Shown here: one piece after another, positions 43,189 through 53,689 of the stretch
How positions within the stretch are numbered: position 1 is the stretch's first letter
How the letters are laid out: each line of letters begins with the position of its first letter
From: Gambelia wislizenii
Taxonomy: Eukaryota; Chordata; Lepidosauria; Squamata; Crotaphytidae
Length of the DNA: 64,000 bases
Assembly (NCBI GenBank): GCA_030847615.1
Contig: JAUMIR010000001.1
Span: 157,887,001-157,951,000, forward strand
Direction: 5' to 3'
Program-made: the position numbers and the translations under genes
The notes under the pieces: model-generated
What the model saw: only the letters and a program-made list of their open reading frames with translations
Database searches by the model: none
What the model was told of the DNA's origin: nothing

Positions 43189-45935
43189 CTCTCTCTCTTT
43201 CTGGCTTTTCTTCGCAAACGAAGATTTAGAAAGAACTCATCCTGCGCTTACTGCAAGCTCGCTGATGACTAAAAAGGCCAATCCGAGATAAACAAGTCGG
43301 GTTGCAGAAAGCACAACAGAAGGTCTCCTTGGGTGATGTTTCTGGGTTGTGATTCTTTCTGCGTTGTCGTTTCTCTTCAAGACTTGTTCGGCATGAGTTC
43401 TCAAATAAGGCTGCAGCATTGTGGATAGTGTGTCTCCATGCCTCCTGATGTGAGGCCAGGGCAGACCATTGTTGGTGATCAATTTGGCTGAGCTTGTAAT
43501 GTTGTTTCAAGGACTCCTTGTATCGCTTTTTTGGAGCACCCCTCTTACGCTGACCCGTGGCGAGTTCACCATAGAGTACTATTTTTGGGAGGTGATGGTC
43601 CTCCATCCTAGAAACATGCCCTGCCCAACACAGCTGTGTTCTCAATATCATGGCCTCAATGCTGGTGATCCCTGCTTGCTCAAGGACAGCAACATTCGCA
43701 ACATAGTCAGTCCAGTATATATTTAGGATTGTGTATAAACAGCGCTGATGAAAGCGTTCGAGGAGTCGTAAGTGGTGGCGATAGGTGACCCATGTTTCAG
43801 ATCCATAAAGGAGAATAGACAGTACAATGGCTCTATACACACTGATTTTTGTGCTTCGCCTCAGGTGTTTATTACTCCAGATTCTTTTGTAAAGTCTTCC
43901 AAATGTGCTATATGCCTTTGCTAATCTGTGATCAATCCCTTTGTCAATCTTGGCATCTGAGGAGATGATGCTTCCCAGGTAGGTGAACTGCTGAACAGAC
44001 TTAAGCACAGAGTTGCTGATGGCAATGTGGGGATGGTGGTGTTCGTCCTGTAGTGCAGGCTGGTAAAGAACTTCCGTTTTCTTAAGGTTGACTTCCAGCC
44101 CAAACAGCTCTGCAGCTGTTGCGAAGCAGGATGTTAGGCGCTGCAGAGTTGCTTCTGTGTGGGCAACAAGGGCAGCAGCATCAGCAAAGAGCAGTTCACG
44201 GACTAGATAATTTAGAGTCTTGGTGCGAGCTCTCAATTGGCTTAAGTTAAACAAGCGACCATCAGTATGGTAACGTATATAGATGCCGTCATCTTCTTCA
44301 GGCTCTGCCGTAGCCCTTTGGAGCACCCATGCTGAAGAAGATTGTAAATAAAGTTGATGCAAGAACACAACCTTGCTTCACTCCATTTGTTATTAGAAAG
44401 GGCTCTGAAAGAGCATCGCCATATCTGACTTGACCATGCTGGCCCTCATGTAGCATGATAATCTTTTTAAGGAATCTGGAGGGAAATCTTAGTCTTTCAA
44501 GGATCTACCACAGACCTTTTCTACTCACGGTGTCAAAGGCTTTGGTGAGGTCAACAAATGTTACATAGAGACCCTTGTTCTGCTTTCTACATTTCTCTTG
44601 CAGTTGTCTAAGGGCAAGTACTCCTATTGGCTCTGAAGCCACCTTGGCTTTCAGGGAGAAGTTCTTCTGCAATAGCAGGAACTAATCTGTTCAGGAGTAT
44701 CCTTGCAAGGATTTTTCCAGCAATAGAGAGCAGTGTTATGCCTTGATAGTTTGAGCAATCGGATTTTGCTCCTTTTTTCTTGTACAGGGTGATGATGACT
44801 GCATCTCGGAGATCTGATGGCAGTTCCCCTTTTTCCCAGCAATTCACAAGGAGTTTGTGGAATTTTTCATGGAGTACATGACCTCCGTGTTTCCAAACTT
44901 CAGGTGGGATTCCATCAATCCCAGCTGCCTTGCCGTTTTTCATCTGCTGTATGGCCTTAAGGGTCTCTTCCAAAGTGGGAGCTATGTCCAATTCATTTTT
45001 CACCGGTTTTTGTATCATATGTTGGATAGCTGAGCCTTGGACTACTTGGTTGGCACTGAAGAGACTTTGAAAGTGTTCAGCCCATCGATTCAGGATGGAG
45101 GCTTTATCAGTAATTAATGTTTGACCATCTTTACTGTATAAGGAGCTTTGGACCTGATAAGTAGGTCCAAACACTGCCTTAAGAGCTTCATAAAATCCTC
45201 TAAAATCACCCATATCTGCACAGCATTGTGTCTTTTCTGCTATATTGATCCACCACTTGTTCTGTATGTCTCGGAGTTTTTGGTGATGTTTACTACATGT
45301 GAGACGAAAAGCTGCTTTTCTTACATGGCAACTTGGCTGGGCAAGGTATGCCTGGTGAGCAGTTCTCTTCTTTGCCAAAATCTCTTGGATCTCTTGGTTG
45401 TTTTCATCAAACCAGTCTTGATTTTTTTGGCGGAGAACCTGAGGGATTCTTCCACAGACTGCAGCATACTGTTTTTGATATGCTGCCAAAGCACTGTAGG
45501 AGAAGGATCTGTAGGATGGTCTTCAAGTTTTGTTTGCAGATTTGCCTGGAAGTTTTCTCTCATGGTAGCTTGTTGGAGATTGTTGACTTGGAGTCTCTTC
45601 TTTAAGATGCCACCCCTCTTAGGTTTGAGCTTAAGATAAAGATTTAGTTTACATCTGACGAGGCGATGATCTGTTTGGCATTCTGCACTGGGCATCACTT
45701 GGGTATGACGGACATCGCGAATGTCTCTCTGACGGACTAGAACATAGTCAATGAGGTGCCAATGTTTGGATCAGGGATGCATCCAGGTTGTCTTCAAGCT
45801 GTCTTTCTGCTGAAAGATTGTGTTTGTAATAGTCAGCTGTCGTTCTGCACAGAACTCTAGCAGGAGGCACCCATTACCATTGCAATTTCCCTCTCCATTG
45901 ATGCCCCCTTGTCGTGAGAGAGAGGCTTGCGTACA
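43189..45935 (-). mobile_element. RTE-like LINE, 2.75 kb, inserted in the L2 3' UTR
   Basis: A 7-bp duplication AAAATAC flanks it (43182-43188 and 45936-45942). It ends on the minus strand with a stop codon, a hairpin (43210-43223) and a short (AG)n. The 5' end is cut within the endonuclease. Encoded blocks run from the endonuclease C-terminus through RT to a zinc finger. The L2 reads on across the insertion ('aaaattaaaatac' to 'aataccaatacag'). Confidence 0.85.
43226..45915 (-). pseudogene. RTE-like endonuclease-reverse transcriptase protein, broken
   Basis: From the 5' side: GNCNGNGCLLLEFCAERQLT and a SKHWHLIDYVLVRQRDIRDV block with SAECQTDHRLVRC (endonuclease C-terminus, D-H kept); AAYQKQYAAVCGRI onward (44608-45489) with NGKAAGIDGIPPEVWKHGG, KGAKSDCSNYQGITLLSIAG and ESQGGFRANRST (RT N-terminal blocks); VDLTKAFDTVSRKGLW and NGVKQGCVLASTLF; then LLFADAAALVAH, where the second Asp of FADD is Ala; then an open C-terminal region (43226-44368) ending in FCCAFCNPTCLSRIGLFSHQ plus RAC, a C-x2-C...H-x3-C finger. 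Frameshifts near 44370-44610 and 45320-45700 and the lost catalytic Asp make it inactive. Affinity to the RTE group is inferred from endonuclease type, the C-terminal region and the tail; a Vingi/Ingi-type origin is an alternative. Confidence 0.8.
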
Positions 45936-46224
45936 AAAATACCAATACAGATTAAACCCCCCAAATGACACCCACCCCACCCTCCCCCATAAAATGACAT
46001 TAAACCAAAATACATTAAACAACTGATCTAAAATCACATTAAAATAATAAATAAGCAGCAGACTAAAAAGGGCCAGGAACTCCTGAGGCCGGGAACTAAT
46101 TAGGAAAGGCCTGCTGAAAGAGATCCGTCTTTAGTGCTTTTTTAAAGCTACTCAGGCTCGTCATCTGATGGATCTCGTTCGGCAGGCCATTCCACAATTT
46201 GGGGGCGATTACCGAAAAGGCCCT

Positions 46225-47652
46225 CTAGGAGGTTGCAGACAGCCTAGATTTTTGTGGCTGAAGCAAATTCCTCCCAGATGACCAGAGTGTGCGGGGAGGA
46301 TTGAATGGGAGGAGGTGGTTCCAAAGATAAGTTGGACCCAAGCCATTTAGGGCTTTAAAGGTAATAACCAACACCTTATACTGGGCCCAGACACTGATAG
46401 GCAGCCAGTGGAGAGATTTTAATACTGGAGTTATATGATCTCTCCGAGATGTTCCTGAGACCACTCTGGCTGCCATATTTTGTACCAACTGAAGTTTCTG
46501 GACCAAGCATGAGGGTAGCCCCATGTAGAGTGCATTGCAGAAATCTAGACGAGAGGTTACCAGCACATGCACCACAGTCTCGAGGTCCTTTTTTTCCACG
46601 AAATGGCGCAGCTGGCGTATCAGCCGAAGCTGATAACAGGTGCTCCTGACTTTTGCATTCACCTGACTCATCATCTGAAGCAATGAATCAAGGAGCACCC
46701 CCAGACTGCAAACACAGTCCTTAATGGAGAGTGTGACCCCGTCCAGGACTGGAGGTTGCAACCCAACTCCTGGTTTTAGGGCTGCTACCATGAGCACCTC
46801 CGTTTTGTCTGGATTTAATCTCAATCTGTTTTTCCTCATCCAGCCCATTACTGCTTTAAGACAATCATTAAGAGGAGAGACGCCATCGGAATTCAAGACT
46901 GACGATCGGGACAAGGAGAAATAGATCTGGGTGTCATCAGCATACTGATAACACCCAGTCCCATAACTCCGAATAATCTCACCCAGCGGCTTCATATAGA
47001 TGTTAAACAACATCGGGGACAGGATGGCGCCTTGCAGAACACCACAAGTAAGCTCCTTTCTGCTGGAGCAGCTGTCCCCGAGCAGCACCCTCTTGGACCT
47101 GCCTGAGAGGAAGGACCGGAACCACTGGAGCGCAGTGCCTCCAATTCCTAACCCACTCAGGCGATCCAAAAGGATGCTATGATCTATCGTATCGAAAGCC
47201 GCTAAGAGGTCCAAAAGCTCCAACAGGGTCACACTACCCCTGTCGATGCTTAGACGCAGGTCATCTGTCAAGGCAACCATGGCAGTCTCAACTCCAAATC
47301 CCATCCTAAAGCCAGTTTGAAATGGGTCTATATAATCAGTTTCATCCAAGACCACTTGGAGTTGAAGCGCAACTGCCCTCTCAATCACTTTGCTCAAGAA
47401 TGGTAACACAGAAACCAGCCTATAGTTGTTCATGTCCAGGGGGTCCAGGGAAAGTTTTTTCAGGAGCGGCCTAACCGCCGCTTCCTTTAAACAGGATGGA
47501 ACACACCCTTCTCTGAGGGATGCACTGATGATGTCCCTAAGGAACACCATCAAGGCACCCCCCCGGATGGCCAGCCATGACAGGCAAGGATCGAGAGGGC
47601 AGGTAGTCTTCCTCACCCAACCAAGTAGTTTGTCCACGTCCTCGGTACTCAT
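46225..47652 (-). CDS. L2 reverse transcriptase, open for 475 codons
   Basis: Non-LTR reverse transcriptase that would copy L2 RNA at a nicked target. RT blocks are all readable: VRPLLKKLSLDPLDMNNYRL with VSVLPFLSKVIERAV (about residues 60-95), DPFQTGFRMGFGVETAM, LLDLLAAFDTIDHSILLDRL (first catalytic Asp, usual DLSAAFDT), GVLQGAILSPMLFNIYM (usually GVPQGSILSP), and the catalytic box CYQYADDTQIYF (both Asps present). The thumb and C-terminal region follows, with TSRLDFCNALYMGLPSCLVQ and LKSLHWLPISVWAQYKVLVI. No internal stop. The Met is only the first in the open frame; the true protein continues from the endonuclease, separated by a frameshift near 47650. Confidence 0.8.
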   Translation of the reverse strand: MSTEDVDKLLGWVRKTTCPLDPCLSWLAIRGGALMVFLRDIISASLREGCVPSCLKEAAVRPLLKKLSLDPLDMNNYRLVSVLPFLSKVIERAVALQLQVVLDETDYIDPFQTGFRMGFGVETAMVALTDDLRLSIDRGSVTLLELLDLLAAFDTIDHSILLDRLSGLGIGGTALQWFRSFLSGRSKRVLLGDSCSSRKELTCGVLQGAILSPMLFNIYMKPLGEIIRSYGTGCYQYADDTQIYFSLSRSSVLNSDGVSPLNDCLKAVMGWMRKNRLRLNPDKTEVLMVAALKPGVGLQPPVLDGVTLSIKDCVCSLGVLLDSLLQMMSQVNAKVRSTCYQLRLIRQLRHFVEKKDLETVVHVLVTSRLDFCNALYMGLPSCLVQKLQLVQNMAARVVSGTSRRDHITPVLKSLHWLPISVWAQYKVLVITFKALNGLGPTYLWNHLLPFNPPRTLWSSGRNLLQPQKSRLSATS

Positions 47653-48960
47653 GAATTAAATTCATCCAGTAAACTTACATCAACAGAGTTGCTGGACACC
47701 TCATCAATTGTTTCTGTCAAAATACTGGCATCTAAGTCAGCTCTTATCCGAGAGATTTTATCTGCAAAGAAGTTGTTAAACGCGTCACAGCAGGCCGTTG
47801 TTGGGTTAAGCAACGGGTTTTGCATCATCTCCCTTACCACCCTGAACAACTCTGCTCGATGGGACTCTGCAGATGCAATACGTGCAGAGGAGAAGGATCT
47901 CTATGCTGCACTTATTGCCTCTCAATAGGACCAAAGGAAGTTCCTTTGATGAGTCCTGTTGGATAAGAGCTGAGTTTTCCGCCAGTTGCGCCCTAGTCGT
48001 TGTCCAACACACTTCATTTTCCTAAGCTCTGATGTATACCATGACTTACGGTTTGGAGCGGGTTGGAAAGGACGCTTGGGAGCGATCGTGTCAATAGCCT
48101 TGGTAAGCTTGGTGTTGCAGGTATTAACCAAAGCTTCAACAGGGTCACAGGCATTACCAACCATTAACCCCTCCAAGGCTTTCTGGAATCCTATTGGTTC
48201 CATTAGCCTTCGGGGGCGGAACATTCTAATGGGTCCACCACTTCCGGTGGGATGGGAAGAGACTCTTAGTTCAGTCTTGACCAGGAAATGATCCATCCAT
48301 GACAATGCAGTGGTTTTAATAACCTCCGCCCACGGATATTCCTGTTTTGTACTGAAGACCACATCGAGGGTATGACCCGCACAATGTATGGGCCCGACGA
48401 CCATTTGGGATAGGCCCATGTTTGTCATGGTCTCCATGAACTCCCTAGCCGCACCAGTCAGATTTGTCAAGCTGGTCTCGAGTGGAATGTTGAAGTCGCC
48501 CAAAACTAAAAGTCTGGGCGACTCCAACAGCAATTCTGAGACCAGCTGTGCCAGCTCGGTTAGGGAGTCTGCTAGACAACGGGGTGGTCGGTATACTAGC
48601 AGAATCCCCAAACTATCCCTGGTCCTCAGGCTAAGGTACATACACTCAAAGTGGACTGTGTTTCGGACAGGTATCCTGGTCAAGGTCAGATTGTCCTTAT
48701 AAACCAGAGCCACTCCGCCCCCCCCCCCACCCACTTCCCCTCACCAGCTCACTGACAGAATATCCAGCTGGGAGGGCCTGTGCCCACGTGACAGAGCTAT
48801 CCTCTCCCAGCCAGGTTTCTGTGAAGCAAGCCAGGTCAGTATCCTCATCCAAAAGGAGATTGTAAATAATTTGAGTTTTATTCTTAACCAACCTGGCATT
48901 GCAGAGGAGCAAAGTAAGGTTCTGTTGAATGGTGGGTATGCTCTCCAATCCATTCTGGGA
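47653..48960 (-). pseudogene. L2 APE endonuclease and linker, frameshifted
   Basis: Starts in frame 48697-49251 with [20 protein letters not shown] and [13 protein letters not shown] (N-terminal E of the active site), shifts near 48720 in a run of C (48718-48728), then continues 47922-48734 with [39 protein letters not shown] (GDFN kept) and ALSWMDHFLVKTEL, where the usual SDH reads MDH with Asp and His kept. The linker to RT (47649-47849: FNNFFADKISRIRADLDASI) is in another frame. Three frameshifts separate otherwise well conserved blocks, so the copy is fairly young. Confidence 0.8.
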
Positions 48961-48984
48961 AACAGGGTGAACTGAAGGTGGTAT

Positions 48985-49597
48985 AGCTAACAAACAGCAA
49001 TCCCGCCTTCTTTCGTAACATCTGTTCACTCTGTTCCGACCATCCTCAATGTGACACCCCTTCAAATACTTAAACAGGGCTATCATATTGCCCCTTAACC
49101 GTCTTTTTTCCAGGCTAAACATACCCAGCTCCCTAAGTCTTTCCTCATAAGGCAGGGTTTCCAAACCTTTCACCTTTTTAGTTGCCCTTCTCTGGACATG
49201 CTCCAATTTGTCAATATCCTTTTTTGAATTATGGTGCCCAGAACGGGACACAGTATTCTAGGTGAGGCCTGACCAAGGCAGAATAGGGTGGCACTATTAC
49301 TTCACTTGATCTAAACACTATACTTCTATTGATGCAGCCCAAAATCGCATTGGCCTTTTTAGCTGCCGCATCACACTGTTGACTCATGTTCAACTTGTGG
49401 TCTACTAGGACTCCTAGATCCCTTTCACACGTAGTCTTGTTCAGCCAGGTCTCCCGCATCCTATATCTATGCATTTCATTTTTCTGCCCTAAGTGCAGTA
49501 CCTTCAGTTTCTCCGTATTGAATGTCATTTTGTTAGCTTTGGCCCAGCTCTCCAGTCTATCCAGGTCATTTTGATCCTGTCCTCTAGGGTATTAGCT
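48985..49597 (-). mobile_element. CR1 LINE fragment, RT C-terminal region
   Basis: Minus-strand frames show MTFNTEKLKVLHLGQKNEMH, ERDLGVLVDHKLNMSQQCDA, ILGCINRSIVFRSSEVIVPP (49229-49528), then [20 protein letters not shown] and [20 protein letters not shown] (48697-49251), the CR1 C-terminal domain. It is cut on the 5' side at 'attagcta' (49597) and on the 3' side by the L2. Confidence 0.85.
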
Positions 49598-50436
49598 AAT
49601 TAGTACGTAATACCTAACTTACTGCAGAAAACTCCAGTATAAACTCCATTTATTTATTTATTTATTTAGAGTAAAATAAATGGTTTTTATTGGAAAATAA
49701 CTCAAAAAGCACTCACACAAGCAACACACGCTCACAAGAACCACACAAGGCTAATGAAAAGTTTTAAGGCAAAAAGGTTAGATAGAGGAATAGATTCGGG
49801 AGATAGGACAATAATTACCAGTCCTGAAGAGAGGGGAGCGAAGTACTTAGAAGTACTTAGAGGGTGGTACTGAAGTCCGATCCAGGAGCGCACCAACAGA
49901 GAGTGGACAGATGTCACCAACAGTGGCACAGTAGCACACACTGCTATTGTTTGGGACTAATATTTATACTGTATTTCTTGTCCTGAAGGGGTGTTTGGCT
50001 TAGAACAAAGCTTGGATGGATTTCTTACTGTTTAAACAAAGGAAACCGAAATGCTGATGATTGTTGTTGATGGCTGAGAGACAGGAATTGACGGGTTTAT
50101 TACAACCGCATATTGTAGGACAGGGTGGGGTGATGGGGGATACTTCCTGAGGATAAGGGTTGTTTTGGTCACTTGTTTGTTTGTGATGTGTGACTCATTG
50201 CCAAGAGGGGATTAGCACATACCACCTTAAATGGCGCTGTTTAATAGGGGCTTCACTTAATCCTGTTTTGGGTGTGTTTCCTAGTATTTTTCCACGATAG
50301 CTTCCTCAGGTCCTGGTGACCTCCATCTGACCTTACTTTTGGTCCATCCCGGTCTACTAGATCTCATGAAGCATCTTAATATTGCCAACTATGATATATT
50401 ATAAGGAGGGTGTGTGGAGCATGGGAACACAATGTG
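49598..50436. other. Unassigned block, possibly an LTR
   Basis: On the minus strand there is a TATA-like 'cagtataaatattag' (about 49961-49975) and, some 280 bases downstream, 'ccaataaaaacc' (49690 area) like a poly-A signal, the layout of a solo LTR. A TG...CA boundary and target duplication could not be fixed. Tandem 'agtacttag' copies lie at 49839-49860. No coding motif. Confidence 0.25.
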
Positions 50437-50626
50437 GTGTAGAGGTTTCAGTGTTGGACTGAAGAAACCCAGTGGGTGACTTTGAACAAGTCACACTCTC
50501 TCAGCCTGTCTCAGAGGAAGGCAATGGTAAACCCCTCTGAGCAAATCTTGCCAAGAAAACCCCAGGATAGGTTTGCCTTGGAGTCATGTAAGTCAGAAAC
50601 AATTTGAAGGCACACAACAGCAACTT
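50437..50626 (+). mobile_element. tRNA-derived SINE, head partly deleted
   Basis: 'gtggtgtagaggtttcagtg' then core 'aagtcacactctctcagcct' and 'cccctctgagcaaatcttgc', with a full tail 'aatttgaaggcacacaacag'. The B-box region is missing between the head and 'gaagaaacccagtggg'. Confidence 0.8.
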
Positions 50627-50830
50627 TTTAAAAATGGCATTAAAATATCTCCCTTGCATAGGCTGCCCATGCACCAAGGAGTTACATTTTACTTCCCCAA
50701 TCACAGGCATCAAAATGCTTACTTTATTCACAAATCAGCATCCACCTGGCCCTGTAGTCACTACATACTCCACGTACATACATCACTGCACACTGGAGTA
50801 TATAATGATTACTCCCAACCCATAGACTGA

Positions 50831-51427
50831 GGTCTTGTCTATATGGTCAAAATAATACCAAAAGCACGCAAACGTACGGCAATCCATTCATAAGGACATG
50901 TGCATAAATACATGTCATTCAGAAAGGGGGCAGTCAAATCCACCCCAAAGTCTGGGGCTCCATCCAGACTTTTTTAAAAGCTCTGTATGACATGTGAATG
51001 TGCAATCGTTTGAACACTCACATTCTATGATTCTATGATTCGCACAAATACAAACAGGCAGCGTAATCTGATTGGCTGGATGAGCATGGGGGCAGGGCTA
51101 GCAAATAGAGAAAGTGCCAGCAGCCACCATGTTAGATTTTCAGCTAAGTGTGGGTCCGGTAAGTCAAGAACACGGCAATCTTACACTCTTTTTTTCCTTT
51201 TAAAAATAATATAAACTATTGCTTATGTGCACCATGGGAAACTTTTTTTTAAAAAAATGGTGTTGGCAGATTTAAAATCGTGAGTAAATCACTCACTGTC
51301 ACCATCTTGGCTAGGGGTTCATGACGAGTTTAGGGGGGCTCTTTTGACCGTGAAGATAGGTTGCATCATTGCAAATGCCTGCTTTTTTGGATGTGTTCAT
51401 ATTTTTCCGCCTTGTATAGACAAGACT
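50831..51427 (-). mobile_element. MITE family B, complete copy
   Basis: Ends GGTCTTGTCTATATGG and CCTTGTATAGACAAGACT, flanked by TGA on both sides (50828-50830, 51428-51430). The body is diverged from the other copies but keeps 'ccaccatgttagattttcag' and 'tcactgtcaccatcttgg'. A CR1-like ATTCTATG tandem (51021-51040) lies within. Confidence 0.75.
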
Positions 51428-52448
51428 TGATGGCTGCATAATAAATAGGCTGCAACCAGGATGGGGAGTAATGGCTCTGTTGGTCCTGGCTTTCTCCTCC
51501 ACTTATTCAGCTTGACATGATTAGTGCTAAGATTTGCATAGGAACAAAATGTCTTCAGATATCTATTGCATGAGTCAAATGTGTATTAATGTGTATGACT
51601 TGTATTAACAAAATATTTTTGAAAATTGATACAAAACAATGGAAAATTTCTCTCATTAAAATGAAATTAATCCATACATGAAGAAGGCGGCTTTCGTGAC
51701 ACGCACCCTGCAATCAATGGCATAATTTGCCATTTTGTTTGTATCTTGCACCAAACCTCTATTTTGTTATTACCCGCCTATGGTATTTTTGTTTTTGTTG
51801 CTTGCACTGATGTCTGGGATTACTTCTGCCATACATTAAATGTGAAGTCAACACTTGAACAAACTTTATATTAAAGTTTAATTTTAACCCTCTTGATTTC
51901 TTTGTTTTCTTTCTTCTTAAATACTGATATGGTAATATTTTTATCCAATAAACAGAAAAGATCAGATAAATCAACTGGAAGTGGTCTAATAGAAGAGATG
52001 TTGACGTTAGAGCACTGCTACTCAAAGTGGTGGTCTCTAGACCAGTGCCAGTCCTGGACCCATTGGCTGCTAGTCCCAAGTGAGTTTTCAGGAAAGAAAG
52101 AAGCAATTGTAGCCAACAGGCACAAATACAGTGCTGGTCCCAGGCATATTGGGAAAATATACTTTCTAGTCCCCACATCAGATAAGCTGAGAAGCACAGT
52201 TCTAGAGAACAGGGGGGTTGTGGGTAGGAAATATTGATGCCTTTTATTAGAACAGTTCTCTTAGTAATAGACAGGCCAGGTTCACCTTTATTGTGGCTCA
52301 CATGCAGACACTTCAGGAGTATATGTGGGCTTCTATTGATGTCACTGCTAGGCCCAAGTCATGGTGAGACACCATTTCTAGGAACCACAAGAGGGCTACA
52401 GATATAGCAGCACATATTATTCACATTGATCTGGCATGGAAGAACTAT
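51428..52448. other. No gene or named repeat seen
   Basis: The overlapping open frames at 51759-52301 (minus) and 51893-52237 (plus) have no recognisable domain and lie on opposite strands, so neither is supported as a gene. Confidence 0.4.
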
Positions 52449-53046
52449 GGAGATTATCAGACGCAGCAAATATGGTGTGATAATGACACCAAAAGAACAC
52501 AAAAGTGCACCCATATCGCATAATGTCATGCTATGATGTTATGCAGTTGTTACTAAGGCGTTATTTTTTTATTGATGGTCCAAAGCCGTCAATTGATCTG
52601 CCATGGCATTTTTGTTGCAAAATTGCAAGTGTCTGAAACTGTACACTGTTCTGCTCTCGTGAATACAGCATCAATGGGTGGTTCCCGCCAGAATACTTCT
52701 GGGTGAGAACATGAAAACTAGGTACGGGACACTCTTTTTATGAACCTCCCCATTTTGTGGGCATATTTTTATGTCTGTTTCAGTGCTTGTGTGTTGGTTT
52801 TATTTTTTAATTTAGCTGTTTTTAGACTTTTAAGTGCACTTGCGTCTTCTTGCAAGAACCACCAAGATCTCGCACCCAGGCAACTGCAGAACTAAACAGT
52901 GGTAGCGTTCGTGCTTCAATAATGCTGGGGCTGCTCTTTCTCGTTATTACAGCAATGTGTGATAAAAAGGGTTATTGTGCCAGGACACCTACACTTTAAA
53001 ATATAGTGGCACAGGAACATTTTTAGAGGCTCGTTTGATTATCACC
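52449..53046 (+). mobile_element. MITE family A
   Basis: Left end GGAGATTATCAGACGC, right end TTTGATTATCACC. Internal hairpin ATTGATGG...CCGTCAATTGAT at about 52570-52597. The body follows the 29415 copy ('tgaacctccccattttgtgg', 'cgtcttcttgcaagaacc'). No matching 3-bp flanks are left. It abuts a family B MITE with only two bases between. Confidence 0.7.
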
Positions 53047-53048
53047 AA

Positions 53049-53689
53049 GGGCTTGTCTATAGAAGGAGGGAAATTGTGGATTGATGTGCACTAGCACCAA
53101 GTCAAAGCAGCTTCAATTTGTTTTAATGGGATTTTTTGGCAAGATCGCAGGCATGCGAAGCTATCTGCTGTTCCAATGGACATGCCTGCGAATCAAGATG
53201 ACAGGCACAAGTGAATTACTTGCATTTTTATTGTCACTAGTTGCCACCGTGGAACAGTATTTTTTAAAAAGCATATCTAGGGTTCAAAAGTGCAATATTC
53301 CACCTAAATAAATAGAAGAAAAGGGAGAAAGGCTGTTTCTTTTCCTAAGCACATGATCAGTACAACAAAAATCCAACATGGTGGTTCCAGGTGCTTGCCT
53401 TGCTAGCAAGCTCCACCCCTGCACTTATCTGACCTATCAGGTTTCCATTTCCACTCTTATTGGGAATGCCAATCAAAGCGAATCGGTTATCCCAACGAGT
53501 GGGAATGTACATTCCCTGCGGAGCTTTTTTTAAAAATACAAGAAACACTGTGAAGGCTTTTCCTGCTGAGGTTTTTGTGGTTTTGGTCCCCTCTCCTTCT
53601 GAATATGGTGGATTGACGCGGGATGCCATTTAGACAAATTATATTCTCCTCGAATTCTATCAGGAGTATTTTTGCCATTTAGACAACCC
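53049..53689 (+). mobile_element. MITE family B, complete copy
   Basis: Starts GGGCTTGTCTATA and ends ATTTAGACAACCC; CAA flanks both ends (53046-53048, 53690-53692). An internal copy of the end motif (53627-53639) suggests a local duplication. The body is the plus orientation of 1513-2154. Confidence 0.75.

Larger units (their letters stand above)
43100..48985 (-). mobile_element. L2 LINE, nearly full length, split by an RTE-like LINE
   Basis: Endonuclease at 47920-48960, RT at 46225-47652, 3' UTR at 45936-46220 and, beyond the insertion, at 43100-43188 with the terminal 'atttttatcccgcccctct'. It is far better preserved than the L2 at 24585. The 5' boundary is near 48985 where CR1 sequence in the same orientation begins; the L2 5' start was not pinned. 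Confidence 0.85.

Noticed and set aside
51759..52301. A 180-codon open frame on the minus strand with an opposite 114-codon frame
   Set aside because: Neither translation has a recognisable domain or splice context, and they overlap on opposite strands; long chance frames are expected in 64 kb.
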